A stretch of 64,000 bases of DNA from Pomphorhynchus laevis (Eukaryota > Acanthocephala > Palaeacanthocephala > Echinorhynchida > Pomphorhynchidae). Each line of letters begins with the position of its first letter. The stretch's first letter is position 1. The translations under genes and the position numbers were made by a program. A model generated the notes under the pieces. It was not told the DNA's origin. It worked only from the letters and a program-made list of their open reading frames with translations, and did no database searches. The stretch is from contig WNNJ02001279.1 in assembly GCA_012934845.2 (NCBI GenBank), positions 1 through 64,000 on the forward strand. The letters are read 5' to 3'. This document shows positions 12,087-24,427 of the stretch, piece after piece.

Positions 12087-12114
12087 TATCACTTCTCAAA
12101 TAAGAGAAGTGATA
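12087..12114. repeat. Palindrome at junction of two inverted LINE copies
   Basis: TATCACTTCTC (12087-12097) and its exact reverse complement GAGAAGTGATA (12104-12114) flank a 6-base loop. The minus-strand LINE copy A1 ends here and the plus-strand copy A2 begins, so the palindrome marks the orientation switch. Confidence 0.9.
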
Positions 12115-15100
12115 TCTCCACCGTATAACTTCTCAATAATTTACGTCTTTCCGTCAAAATCATCTCCAGTAACATATGCGTTCAACCGATTCAACAATCC
12201 ACACCTGTCACATATGCTCCAACCGTATCACCTTTCAATAATTTACATCCTTCCATCAAAATCATATCCAGTAACATCTCCGATCAAGCGATTCAACAAT
12301 CCACTCCTGTCACACATGCTCCAAACTATCTTAAATTTTCACTTAGCACTCTTGTCATTCCCACGTTTATCTGCTCTTCTGCCTCTACTCCTACCAGGTC
12401 TGTCCGTCCACCACTTCTACGTAATCGTTTTCCTTCGCGCGATTGATGCATTATCATATCTAATTTAAAGCTTTCCAAATCTGCTTCTCATCAATGTCGC
12501 CTCGATGATGTATCTGCTTTCAGGTCTATCTTCTCAATCATTCTTCCTGATGATAATCCATCCATTTTTAATAATATCGCTCCTGTATCTTTTATTCGTT
12601 TAAACAAATCCACTAAATCCAATCATCTCAGTCCTCCACTCCTAAAAATTGTGTTCCGACATAGTTCACATGCACCCTTGGTACTCTCCCAACATTTTAA
12701 ACTTCTTACCACTTCGTCTACTTGTCGTATGCTTACAGACCGATCCCCTTCTAATATTGCCTAGCTCAATTTAGCTCGCATTGGGAAACATCAACGTGAA
12801 ACAAACGGCGACTCATCTTTATCAATACGTCAAATCAACGGAAATTTTCACGTTGTACACACAAGGCCAAAAATCCGATGGCGTCCCATCGCTCCCCCTT
12901 GTCTTCTTCGCTAGTCGATCTCGCTCCTGAGCATACATTTCGTCTTAGTCTATTCAACACTTGCTCCATTCTTCAAAAGGCAGATATGCTCCTTGATATC
13001 TTCGATCAATTATCTATCAATATTCTCTGTATTACCGAATCCTAACACTAACTCCGACGATCTTGCTATTTGTCGTCTATGTCGCTCTGGTTGTTCTCTA
13101 GTTAAGTCAGATGTCCAATTATCTCTCATACATCTACTGCTTCTTGCCATGACAGTATTGTTGTCATTAATCGCCACCCAATGGTGACTTTAACATTCGT
13201 CAGATCGCCCGGCTGACTCTGACTCTATCAGTTAAACTAATCTTTTCTGATTTTAACTATAAATTACTTTCAGCAAGCCAAACTCATATTCTCAGGGGTG
13301 CTCTCGACATCATTGATGCTCTTAACTGCTTTAATGACTATACCTCCTTGTCAATTACTGATCCTGGTTTGTCCGATCATTTCCTTGTCACTCTTACTCT
13401 TACTCGTCCCAATCATCCTTCTCCGCCTCCACCATTATCCACACCAAGTCGACCCTGGAAACTTCTCGATACCTCTATTCTCTGCACAGCCTTACTCAAT
13501 TCTCCACTATTTTCACTTCCTATTAACTATCTCTCCCCCGATGATCTCTTCATTCTGTTTGATTCTGAACTTACGAACATCCTTTATAACCTTCTGCCTA
13601 TTCGACCACGACGTTTTCAGCAATCGCGACATGCTCCCTGGTTCGATTCAGACTGAAGTCTTTCTAAGCGTCGGCTCCGTCTCACTTTTCGTGTGTTTAA
13701 TCGCTTTCTTAAACGTTCTCCAACCTCACTCTAAATATCCGTGCTTCCTATCTTTATATCCGCCGTTCCCATCTTATTTTTATGCGAACTAAACATACTC
13801 TCTTTTGGCGAAATCAACTCGAGTCCTCTTCCAACTCTAAATCTAATTGGAAAATCGTAAACTCAATTCTTTCACGATCATCTACCACTTGCAACATAAA
13901 TCCTGATGAATTTTTTTCTTATCTGCAATCTAAGTTATCTAATTTAATTTCCGTTATACCCATATGCCCTTTGTATCCTACCATCTCTTTAAATACTTCC
14001 CTCCCAGAGTTATTCCACCTTCTTCCCGTTTGGTCTGACGAAGTTTCCCCGGTTCTTATGTCATTACCTAATAAAACACCTCCTTCTGACACAATTCCCA
14101 CCCACTTGCATAAAAAATCTCTTCATCTATCATACCCTTCCCAACCACTTTGTTCAATTTGTCTATCCGCAACCGCACATTTCCTTAAAACTGGAAATGC
14201 ACCACTGTTCGCCCTCTCCAGAAAAAGCAATATATCGACCCTGCATTACCATATTCGTGCCGTCCTATCTCACTTCTCTCAACCCTCCCTAAACTCCTTG
14301 AGCGTCTTGTTCTCAAGCGATTTGATGCATATCTATTTTCCTCCAACTTGTTTCCTCTCTTCTTAGCTGCTTTTCGCTCTAATCACTCTACAGAAATTGC
14401 CTGTCTTAAAGTTTATAACGACTTAACAATCTCGCGCGATCAAAAATTATGTAGTGTCATAGTTTCTCTTGATATATCATCTTCTTTCGACATCGTAGAT
14501 CACTCTATTCTTCACAATCGTCTTCGTCATGATTATGACTTCTTTTTACACACGGTGATTTGATTTTCTTCATATCTATCAAACCGTACTTTTCGCGTTT
14601 GTTCTAGCTCTACTCTTTCCTATCCTTCTTCCATCCTGACCAATGTTCCACAAGGCTCCGTATTAGGCCCTATGCTTTTATCTCTTCTTCTCTGTGATTT
14701 GTCTTCTATCTCTCATACATTTAATTTTCATGCTATGCAATATGCTGATGACATTCTCATTTATGCTCACGCACCTGTTGATCGTATTCATGATCTTAGT
14801 GTTTCTGCTTTCAACTGTCGTGCCTCAATTTCTAATTATCTTTCTTCTCTTCGACGTTCTCTGAATCCTGATAAATCCAAAATTATGTAGATCCGACTTC
14901 GACGCCTCGGATTAGAACCTCCATCCGTATCATTAAATTCTACAATTCTTTCTACCGTTGACAATCTCATTTTCCTAGGCTTCCATTTCGACAACAGACT
15001 TTCACTTAAGCCTTTCGTTCGAGATAAAGTACGCTCGTCTACATTGATTCTCCGCAACCTCCGTCAAATTTGTAGATTGATCGATTTCCCTTTATGTATG

Positions 15101-15709
15101 ACTCTCATATCTTCAATCATTTTCTCAAGACTTGATTACAGTCTGAGTCTATTTTCCAACTCACCTAAATCCACTCTTCTTCCTTTACAACGCATCATCA
15201 ACGTAGCCGTCCGAGTTATCCTCCGTCTTCGTCGTTTTGATACATCACATCATCTTGCTTCTCTCGATTTGCCTACAATTTATCGTCTTGTTCAAATTCG
15301 TATTCTTATCATTGCTTTTCGCCTTGTAACTTTTCATACCCCTTCATTTCTCAACCTTCATTTTCTCGACAATTCTCGTCCTGTCTACTGACCTTGCGTT
15401 CCCGTAATTCCCTTCTTTTACATGCCCCAAACTACTCTACCTGTTTTGGCTTCCGCTCCTTTGTTGTGGCTTCTCCTCTCTCGTGGAATAATCTGCCCAT
15501 TTATATCCGCCAATCAACACCAATGTCGTGCTTCAAATGCCAAAATCCAATTCCATTTCAACAATTAACTAATTAATATGTGACTTCAAACGCCTAATCC
15601 GATGTCATTTAAACAGTTAATTAATAAACCTGTATAACTTCTGCTGTGCGTGTTTTTCTTAGTGGACTTATAAGCGTGCAGCTGTCACGCATTTGCCACA
15701 TTAAATAAA
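12087..15709 (+). mobile_element. CR1/Jockey-like LINE, longest copy (A2)
   Basis: Plus-strand copy of about 3.6 kb. The 5' part (12087-12830) is a proline-rich ORF1-like region with a direct duplication of about 105 bases (about 12118-12327). The endonuclease region follows, with FNTCSILQKADMLLDIF, LCITES (about 12950-13040) and the SDH motif in DPGLSDHFLVTLTL (13298-13660). The RT comes next (13782-15391), with VSLDISSSFDIVDHSIL, VPQGSVLGP, MQYADDILIYAH and NPDKSKIM. The 3' tail reaches 15709, with the family end CACGCATTTGCCACATTAAA. Domain order is that of an APE-type non-LTR retrotransposon. Several stops and frame changes make it inactive. Confidence 0.85.
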
Positions 15710-15843
15710 TTATTATTAATTAATTGTTATTTTTAAATAATTATTAATATGAAACTATAGAAAGCAGCAAAATCACTAAAATATGACTGACGCAGCAAAT
15801 TACAAAAACTTTCAGGAAATCGTAAGATTTCCTGAAAGTTTTT
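15710..15843 (+). repeat. 130-bp repeat, copy 2, ending in an 18-bp-arm hairpin
   Basis: Second copy of 9409-9540. It ends in a perfect hairpin: arms at 15804-15821 and 15826-15843 built on AACTTTCAGGAAATC, with the 4-base loop GTAA. A second palindrome (15843-15873, arms TTTCCGCTCTTTCC) abuts it and leads into an inverted LINE copy. Confidence 0.8.
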
Positions 15844-16574
15844 TTCCGCTCTTTCCTAAGGAAAGAGCGGAAACCAATAGAGGTTTGAGAAGTTCGGGAC
15901 ATGTAAAAGAAGGGAATTACGGAACGCAAGAAACAGTAAACAGAACGAGAATTATCAAGAAAAAATAGATGTGAAAAGTTGCAAGGCGGAAAGCATTGAG
16001 AAGAAGACAAATCTAAGAGCGACAATAAATGGTAGGTAAATCGAGAGAAACAAGATGGTGGGATGTATGATCAAAACAACGAAGACGGAGGAAAATTCGG
16101 ACAGCTGCGTTGACGATGCGTTGTAGGGGAAGAAGAGTGAATTTAGGTGAGTTAGAAAATAGAATAAGACAGTAATCAAGTTTTGAGAAGATTAGAGTAG
16201 ATATGATTCACAGAATGAGAGAAATCGATAAATCTACGAATTTAACGGAGGTTGCGGAGAATCAAGGTATATGAGTGTACTTTATCTCGAACGAAAGGTT
16301 TAAGTGAAGGTAAGTTATCAAAATGGAAGCATAAGAAAACGAAATTATCAACAATGGGAAGAATTGTTGAAGTTAATGATACGGATGGAGGATCTAAACC
16401 GAGGCATCGATGTAGGATCTCCATAATTTGGATATGTCAGTATTCAGAGAAAGTGTGAGAGAAGAAAGATAATTAGAAATTGAGGAACGACAGTTGGAAT
16501 CAGAAACATTACAGTAAGCAAGTGCATGAACATAGATGAGAATGCTATCACATATTGCATAGCATGAAAGGTAA
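15843..16574 (-). mobile_element. CR1/Jockey-like LINE fragment (A3)
   Basis: Inverted fragment of the same family, covering the end of the RT. It holds SVSLTSTILPIVDNFVFLCF, then HFDNLPSLKPFVRDKV, and further on the C-terminal region down to the FRSFL..SRLSR area. It starts at the palindrome 15843-15873 and stops at about 16574, where a plus-strand copy of the same region begins. The pair forms a large imperfect inverted repeat. Confidence 0.75.
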
Positions 16575-17100
16575 ATGTATAAGAAATCGAAGACAAGTCT
16601 ACAATTAAATTCTACAATTCTTCATATCGTTGATAATCTCGTTTCCCTAGGCTTTCATTTTGACAACCGACTTTCACTTAAACCTTTTATTAGGTATAAA
16701 GTACGCTCATTTACAATGATTCTCCACAACCTCCGTCAAATTCGTAGATTGATGGATTTCCCTTATAGGGAAAAGAAGGGGTAACTTTTCATACCCCTTC
16801 CTTTTCTTGGTAATTATCGTCCTGTTTACTGTTCCTTGCGTTCTGTAATTCCCTTCTTTTAGATTCCAAACTACACTAACTCCATTGGCTTTCGCTCTTT
16901 CCTTGTGGCTGCTCCTCTCTCGTGGAATCATAAGGCCATTTATATACGCCAATTAACATCCCTACGGTGCTTCAAACGCCAAATCCGATACGATTTAAAC
17001 AATTTAACTAATTTATTTGCTTGACTTTTTTGTTTATTTTTGTTAGTTAGTTGACTTGTAAGCGTGTAACTGGCACGCATTTGGCACGTTACCTTAAATT
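16575..17100 (+). mobile_element. CR1/Jockey-like LINE fragment (A4) with 3' end
   Basis: Plus-strand copy covering LNSTILHIVDNLVSLGFHFD and the LHNLRQIRRLMDFPY segment, then jumping to the 3' part. The jump is at a small palindrome (16757-16773, TTTCCC/GGGAAA), so an internal piece is missing. It ends with the family tail (GGCACGCATTTGGCACGTTA) near 17085. Confidence 0.75.
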
Positions 17101-17466
17101 ATTATTAAAGTAACCGAAAAGAAGAGATAAAAGCAAAGGGCCTAAAAAGAAGCCTTGTGAAACACCGGACGAAATAGAAGAGGGATTACAAAGAGAAGAG
17201 TTAGAACAGACGCAAAATGTAATCTGATAGAAATGAAGAAAACCTAGCTACAGTGATTAAATAGAAGCCATAATCATGACGAAGGCGATGGAGAAGAATC
17301 GAGTGATCGACGATGTCAAAAGCAGATGATAGATCAAGAGAAACTATGACACTACATAATTTTTTATGGCGCGAGATGAGTAAGTCGTTATAAACTTAAA
17401 GACGTGTAATTTTAGTAGAAATTTCCAGATTAGATCGAAAAGCGGCTTGGAAGAGAGGAAATAAGT
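17101..17466 (-). mobile_element. CR1/Jockey-like LINE fragment (A5)
   Basis: Minus-strand fragment of the central RT region. Its complement encodes the stretch around the VDHS block, the FS.YLS.R block and the SGVSQGFFLGPLLL region, matching A2 about 14340-14690. It has neither a 5' nor a 3' end and is wedged between the 3' ends of A4 and A6. Confidence 0.6.
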
Positions 17467-17474
17467 TAAAAAAA

Positions 17475-19250
17475 AGTTTTATTTTAACGTGGCAAATGCG
17501 TGCCAGCGCACGCTTACATAACCACAACAAAACAAAAATGTAAATCATGTGTCGAGAAGGTGTGAACGGAGGAGGTGTTTGAATGTTATAAAGGAGGGAG
17601 CGCAACGGACGTCGAGAGGGCGTTGATTTCAGGCGAGTGGGGCGGCGAGGGAAAGGATAGGAGACCGTAGTTGTTGGAGTAATTGGGAACGTGTAGTAAG
17701 AGAATGGGGCGAGCGTCGTCTAAGAAAGGAAGGTTGATGAACTATGGGGAGCCGACAGTAATGAGACGAAAAGTTACAAAAAGGCGGAGTTTGATACGGA
17801 TGTGGATGGTGGGCCAGGAGAGTTAAGCAAGATATGTGGATATGTGCTCAATGCGACGGATACGAAAGAGCACTCGAACGGCGGAGTTGATTATGCGTTG
17901 TAGGGGTAGGATGATGGATTTTGGAGAATTGGCGAAAAGGCTAAGGCAGTAATCGATTTTAGGGAAGAGAAGCGATGAAAGAAGAGACATACAAGAACGG
18001 AAGTCGATAAGGGGGCGGATACGGCGGATGTCACGAAGAATTAAGTTAGACGAGCGGACCTTGTCACGGACGAAGGGTTTAAGGGAAAGATGATCATCGA
18101 AATGGAAGCCTAAGAAAGTGAGATTGTGTACTATGGGGATGATCGATGAGGCAAAAGATACAGTGGGAGGAGATATGTTTGGTTTACGGGGGAGGATCCA
18201 CATTATTTTAGACTTGTCGGGGTTTAGAACGAGATGGAGATTGGAGAGACGTTCGTAGATAGAAGAAAGACAGTTGGAGGCAGAAATGCCGATATCGTGT
18301 ATGCGATGTGCGGGTGCATGAGCATAGATGAGAATGTTATCGGCGTATTGCATGACGTTAAAGGAAAAATGTTTGATAAACGGAGAGAGATCGCCAAGCA
18401 GAAGATAGAAAAGCAGAGGACCTAGGACTGAACCTTGTGGTACCCCGCAAAAGATAGGGATGGGAGGGGAAGAATTATGAATTAGAACTGACGCGAAAGG
18501 AACGGATGGATAGATATGAGGCAAACCATTTTTCGGAGGAAGAATAAAAGCCGTAATCGTAAAGAAGGCGAGAAAGTAGGACCGAGTGGTCGACAATGTC
18601 TAAGGCGGAGGAGAGGATGAGGGATATGAGAACACTATATTGAGCCTTGTCTCAAGAAATGAGTAAGTCGTTGTACACTTTTATGCAGGCGATTTCTGTA
18701 GAGTGATTAGAGTGCAAAGCGGTTTGGAAAGGAAGGTACAGATTGGATGACGAGAGATAAGCGTTGACCTGTATTATGATGAGGCGTTCTAAGAGCTTAG
18801 AAAGAGTAGGGAGCAGTGAAATGGGGCGATAGCTAGAAGGAAGGGAGGGGTCGAGCGATTGTTTCTTTAGTTGGGGACGAACGATTTCGGATTTCCAGTG
18901 TAAAGGGAAGATACGACTGCGGATGGACGAGTTAAACAAGGTTGTGAGAAATGGGGATATCGATGAGCATATAGATTTTAATATGTGAGTAAGCAGGGGA
19001 TCGGCAGGTGAGGTTTTGCTGGGCAAGGACATGAGAACAGATGATACTTCGGAAGGTGAGACAGGGAGAAGATGAAAGATTTCCGGGAGTATGAGGCTAG
19101 GCGGGGCAGAGTGGGGTAGGATGGAGACCGGGGTGTGAGAGAGCAACGTGGATACTTTGGTCTTTAGAAATGACGAATAATCATAGGGATCGATGTTGCA
19201 CTTTTGGAGGAAAAGTGATATGCATTAACTTGATTGAGAACGAGGCGCTT
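17475..19250 (-). mobile_element. CR1/Jockey-like LINE, 3' half (A6)
   Basis: Minus-strand copy. The 3' end is at 17475 (family tail TTTAACGTGGCAAATGCGTG). RT occupies 19146-18652 and 18596-17823. It contains SDPLLTHILKS-like palm entry, SSYRPISLLPTLSKLLERLI, FCGVPQGSVLGPLLFYLLLG, and the catalytic region as MQYADNILIYAH (ADD changed to ADN). LNPDKSKIMWILPRKP and FLGFHFDDHLSLKPF follow. It is the best-preserved long RT frame of the family here, but the ADN change would kill catalysis. Confidence 0.85.
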
Positions 19251-19261
19251 GAGGAGTATAG

Positions 19262-19355
19262 GATCGCCAACAGCGATTACTGAAACCGTCATTAATGATT
19301 ACTGGGATAGTCAATTGCGATGACTGATATCGTCAACTACGATTACTGGAATCGT
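19262..19355. repeat. Four diverged ~23-bp repeats at LINE 5' edge
   Basis: Units such as GCGATTACTGAAACCGTCA and TGATTACTGGGATAGTCAA recur about four times just beyond the 5' limit of LINE copy A6. They may belong to the 5' UTR of that family or be an unrelated minisatellite. Confidence 0.6.
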
Positions 19356-19359
19356 TGGC

Positions 19360-20694
19360 GATTTTTTAACATATATGGCAAAACATGTTAATATGCATCC
19401 ATAACTTATATTTATTGACAGTGTTGAAAATGACTTGTAGCCTTAATCTTACATGCTATCAACATGAATAAATTCATATGGGTGATAAATTTAAATACAA
19501 TGCTAATATATTGATAGATTTAATTTGAACTTCTACACAAACAAATTTTTAGTAACTTTCATGTAATAACTTCAAATGTATGAAAAAATCTATTTGTATA
19601 TCGTCGCTCTGGTGTAATATAGATGGATCGCTAGATTTGTGAACATTAACCAAGGTCTGATAACACATCAATTTGTTCTAACACATGGATGAATATTTAA
19701 CAAAGCATCCATAAATTTATTTAAATTAGTCAAATACTATTAAAAAAGAGTAAATGAGAATAATATCCAAAATAATCTAGTATAAAGCTACACATAAAAT
19801 ACTACTTATAATTTTAATTAAAAAATTTCTAAATAAGTGATTTGATGTTTGATCATCCATGTCTATCTCTGGCTCGTACCCTCTAGCGGAAACTATAAAT
19901 TTAAATATAAAGCTGTCACAAGTCGGTGTATGTAATTTGATAAAAAAATCGGTTCTTGAATGATAAATAATAAATATTCTTTATCTGAAAGATGACAACT
20001 ATCTTAGCCATTATAAAATATATCATCTTAAAAACAGTCATTGAAATAGTCATTTTACACCAGAAAATTATAAAATTATTTGATAATTTAAATAAAATAA
20101 TTCTGGTTGATTTTAAAATTTGATTTAATGAATTTTTATTCGTCTGTACAAATCTTGATTTGTACAGACGAATCATTGATCAATTTATATGTGAGCTGAT
20201 TTATTAATTTATATGTATAACTCTGCCAGCGGCAAATCGAACTTTTGCTCGTTTTGTTGAAATAATTTTTGAAAACCTTCAGAGAGCGATTTGAATGTTT
20301 TTCGCTTATTTTTTCTCTTGCTTTATGCATTTAGCTTTGCAATATCGCGTTGAGTTATATTAATGAGTATCACAGATCGATAAAATAATGATTAAAAATC
20401 AAAATATTCGTTTTAAAAACAAAAGGTAAGGCTAGAACGATATTATTTTAACTTAGCAAGGGGAATGCTCAAATTTAAAAATGATCATGCCATAGAATAG
20501 TTTCATTTTAACACAAAATATAATTTTCTAACAAATATCATATAATATGGCATAAAGTATGGCAAGAAGTCTATTGCGTTGGATAATTGCGATTTTTAAT
20601 ACAAAAAAAATACGATTCACAAAAATAAAAATTTTCGATTTTCTAATATTCATACCGTTTCAATTCACTTCTCGCGAAATAAAATCCACCATAA
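19360..20694. other. Intergenic, no gene; contains a perfect palindrome
   Basis: AT-rich. At 20138-20173 there is a perfect palindrome: arms ATTCGTCTGTACAAATC with a 2-base loop. No exon or element is otherwise recognised. Confidence 0.5.
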
Positions 20695-22510
20695 TTAGTG
20701 ATTAGGTCGTAGAGCACCTAAATCTTCGATTGTTCAGCATTTTGACGACGTTACTGTTGATGTACTCTCGGAGCGTTTTTCTGCGCACTATGTAGCCGTG
20801 GTAGAGCATGAGAATATTCCCCGAGTAGAACAGCAATACACTCTTGTGTCATTTGCTTCACCTGTCACCTGTCTTGATTTTGACATTTTCAAAATGATCT
20901 CGCCTGAGGATGTTTATAAAGAATTATGTCGCCAAAAATCATCCAACTCCAAGGGTTCCGACTTGCTTCCTTCTGTTTCTCTACGTAGCTTGTCTAGCTC
21001 GATATTTGGTCCGTTGTGTGACTTATTTAGTCAGTCTATTCTTGATGGTGCTCTTCCAAATGTCTGGCAGCAGTCTGTAATCCATCCAACTTTCAAAGGA
21101 GGTGCTCGCTCATCAGTTAATAATTATAGGCCAATCAGTATAACTTGTGTATGCTGTTGAATTTTGAAAAGGCTTGCGCATGCTTTTATGATTGATTTCT
21201 TCAGTAGGAATAATGTATTAGCTCCTGAGCAGCACGGGTTCAGAAAGGGTACTACTGTCTCCAATTTGCTCTTTGCTCACTGTTCCTTGTCAGAAACAAT
21301 GCGAATTCTGTAGATACCGACAACATATTTTTCGATTTTTCAAAAGCGTTTGATCGAGTTGATCATGACCTGCTTCTTATGAAACTGACAAACACATGAC
21401 TTCCTATTGCTCTTGTTAAATGGATCAGGGCCTTTCTGCATCAACGAAGCTTCAGAGTGCATGTTGATAATACACTATCGTCGGTTAGGCCTTGTCACAT
21501 TGGTGTTCCTCAGGGATCCGTTTTAGGTCCACTGTTATTCAGTATATATGTAAATGATTTACCTGCAACCATTTGCTCGTCAGTGCTATTGTGTGCTGAT
21601 GACTTTAAGATTTGGAGGGGTGTTTACTCGAGTAATGATATTAGGATGTTACAGAGAGATATTGATAGGGTCGAGTTATGGGCGGCGAACAACAAGCTTG
21701 TGATGAATTTCACCAAATGCAAACACATGCGTGTTCTGGGTAGAGTTGTAAAGTCCCCGTCTGCAGTTCAATACACTTATTGTGGTCGGGAAATAGATAG
21801 TATTGTAAGCCATAAGGATTTAGAAGTGTTGATTGACCACAACCTGAAAACTGTCCCACATACCGCTCTTGCATGTGCCAACGCTAGTAAAATGGGAGGG
21901 GTCATTAGGCGCACATTCTTAGCTCTTGATCCGGTTGCTCTTCGGCATCTAATTTTGGCTCGCGTTCTGAGCCGGTTGTTGTATGCGGCCCCTTGTGTAT
22001 ACCCATGCACAGTTGGGGAACACTTGACCTCTGAGAGAATGCTTCGTCATGCAACAAAGTTGGCGCCGATCTTGGCGCAAATGCCCTATGAGTGTCGTTT
22101 GCAATGTCTTCGGCTTGAGACCGTTTCTTGGACCCGTCAGTATATCGATATGAATGTGGTGTGGCGAGTTCTTCGTTCTTCAAATCATCCTCTTCGGATG
22201 TGTTTACAACTGCGACAGTCGGCATTCCTTCGCGGACACAGTTTGACTTTGAGCCTGAATTTAGTGAAAAAGTCCCGGTGTATACAATTTCAACGAAGAG
22301 TAGTTGGACTTTGGAACAAACTGGATGGAGGGACTGTTTGCAGCAGTGGTGCCTCAGCATTCAAGTCCGGATTACGGATGGATCTTGCTATGCGCAAGGA
22401 AGTGCTTTCCTATAGATGTGAACAGTTTTTATGATTTTGTTGATTTTTATTTCATGTGAACCGGCTATTTAAGCCCCTGCTTGTAAGCCGTTGAAACATT
22501 AATAATAATG
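20695..22510 (+). mobile_element. Second LINE family, RT region (B)
   Basis: Plus-strand RT from about 20695. Blocks in order are KGSDLLPSVSLRSLSSSIFG, VIHPTFKGG with NNYRPISITCVCC (20798-21160), the QHGFRKGTTVSNLL region, FDFSKAFDRVDHDLL split by frame changes (about 21330), and then a long frame 21457-22434. That frame has GVPQGSVLGPLLFSIYVNDL, a catalytic LLCADDFKIWR, and a C-terminal FQRRVVGLWNKLD. It resembles CR1/RTE-type elements; the exact clade is uncertain. The 3' end is near 22510, with AATAATAATG. About three or four breaks; the last frame of 325 codons is open. Confidence 0.85.
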
Positions 22511-23099
22511 CTTATTAAATGTTGATTTTTAAAGGCCTTATTAAAAAATTCGGTTTCATAAATGTCTCTTTCAGCATGATTGCAAAAACAATAATATAGA
22601 CTTTGAAGAACATATTCAATACTACGCACATTCTTTGATAAACGGCGGAGCTTGATGTACTTACTGATCAGTATATCAAATGTACAATCAGTCATATTTA
22701 TGTAAAACTGATTTTTTAGTTATAAAATTTCTCGAAATGTGGCTATGGGCTCACTGCTGCTGAGCTCCGCCCAGTGATAATAGTGCACGGTGATGCTGAT
22801 AAAATGGAACGAACCACACGAGGAATATAATTGTGTATTCATATAATTTAATATTTCATATAGTTCATTTACTTAATTATTGATTATTCACAACTCCTAT
22901 AAGCAAGCTTTTCAAATCCAAAGGAATCAGGCACTACATGTATTTAGCAGGAAGACCTCAACCCTTACTACAAAAGCGATATCGAGATTTTAGACGTAAT
23001 ATGTTTTAAGATTTAAATAGAATAATATGTAGCGATTTAATCTTCGATAATTTAGATTTTAAATAGTTGTAAATGATCCATTTTATTGATAAATAATTA
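22511..23099. other. Spacer, no gene recognised
   Basis: Includes a short GC-richer patch at 22739-22830 (GGGCTCACTGCTGCTGAGCT) of unknown meaning. No open frame or RNA was supported. Confidence 0.35.
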
Positions 23100-23206
23100 T
23101 TGGAGCTGGATTAAAGAAAAGAATAAATAATTTTTGATATTTCGGAACATGCTAACAGAAGTTAGCGAAATATCAAAAAATACTCTTTTCTTTGATCCTG
23201 CTCCAA
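23100..23206. repeat. Fold-back element, about 107 bp
   Basis: Two arms of about 45 bases begin TTGGAGCTGGATTAAAGAAA on the left and end TTCTTTGATCCTGCTCCAA on the right, with a loop of about 20 bases. It looks like a small MITE-like or fold-back element. A related, smaller structure with the same TTGGAGC tips lies at 53847-53913, and a half copy at about 52696. Confidence 0.75.
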
Positions 23207-24026
23207 GAATTCTTAATATAATAATTATTATCTCTTGAACAAAAAAGAAGATTTTAAAAGGTCAAAGTTTGTTGCGCCGGTATATTTGTTTGTCACAGTT
23301 TGTAGATACGCTTGGAGCAAATTGAACTCAAAGTTGAGTAAAGAAAATCGCTAATTGTATTGATTTTTTCGTTAAGGATTTTCTCATTATTAAAAAACAG
23401 TAGTGAATGTCGAGGAGCTAATTTTTTAGATGGGATCGAATATTTAATATAAAACACTTTGAATTCTATTTTAATTTTAGACGCTCATGCTGCAAGCACA
23501 AATGTTTCAGTTTAGATCAACTCCTAACGAAATAATTATAGATATCATAATCTGATCGATTTATATGCTTTACTATTAATATTTCAAAATTTTAAATTTT
23601 GTTCGTGGTTAACTATTTCTAAAAGTCAATTATTGGAGTGAAAATATATGCTTAAAATAATGATGCTTTCTATTTACTATCTATATGCATATCAAGTAAA
23701 GTCATATTTCTGTAAAATTGATTTTTTTAGTTTTAAAATTTTATATCTAAAAATTTTGTTTGCTCAGGTTATTTGGTTTAAAACCGTCTCAAATTTGAAG
23801 TAAAAACTTAGAATTGAAAGCGATTGAATTGAAAGCAAATCATTTCGATTTTTCTTCGTGGTTTATCATTACGTAAAATTTCACAAGCATATCACATCCC
23901 AACATAAAAGGAGTTGATATATTTTTTGATTTTGCGATAATTTTAAGTTAAAGCAAAGATTATATAATGTTACTGATCCAGTTACTGATCCAATTATAGT
24001 TGAATAAATATTATATATCATTTTCT
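23207..24026. other. Intergenic, no gene recognised
   Basis: AT-rich sequence with no exon, RNA or element that I can support. Confidence 0.35.
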
Positions 24027-24257
24027 AATAAATATTATAAACAAACATTTGTTTATATTATTATATTTTTTATATTATTTTTTGTTATTTAATATGTATT
24101 ATTAAATAATGAATAAATATTATAAACAAACATTTGTTTATATTATTATATTTTTTATATTATTTTTTGTCATTTAATATGTATTATTAAATAATGAATA
24201 AATATTATAAACAAACATTTGTTTATATTATTATATTTTTTATATTATTTTTTGTTA
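24027..24257. repeat. 85-bp tandem repeat, 2.7 copies
   Basis: Units start at 24027, 24112 and 24197. They are nearly identical (AATAAATATTATAAACAAAC at the head, TTATTAAATAATG at the tail). Each carries the palindromic core ACAAACATTTGTTT. Recent expansion is likely. Confidence 0.9.
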
Positions 24258-24427
24258 TATCATATGTCAGATGTAAGGCTTTGAACGGTTTGACCAGCAG
24301 TTACGCTTAGCATAACAACAAGATTTACAAGTTTTGTAACCGTTTTATACTAGTTAATTAGAAAATGTATTGATATTGCACGCTAACCAAATAGAGTTGA
24401 AATCAAATTACAGTTTTATTAAATTAG

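Noticed and set aside
15804-15843. Helitron 3' end (hairpin followed by CTRR)
   Set aside because: The hairpin is perfect but is followed by a T run and another palindrome, not CTRR, and no 5' TC end was found.
17823-19146. Host gene in the long minus-strand frames
   Set aside because: Contains VPQGSVLGPLLF and the palm box MQYAD; it is the RT of LINE copy A6.
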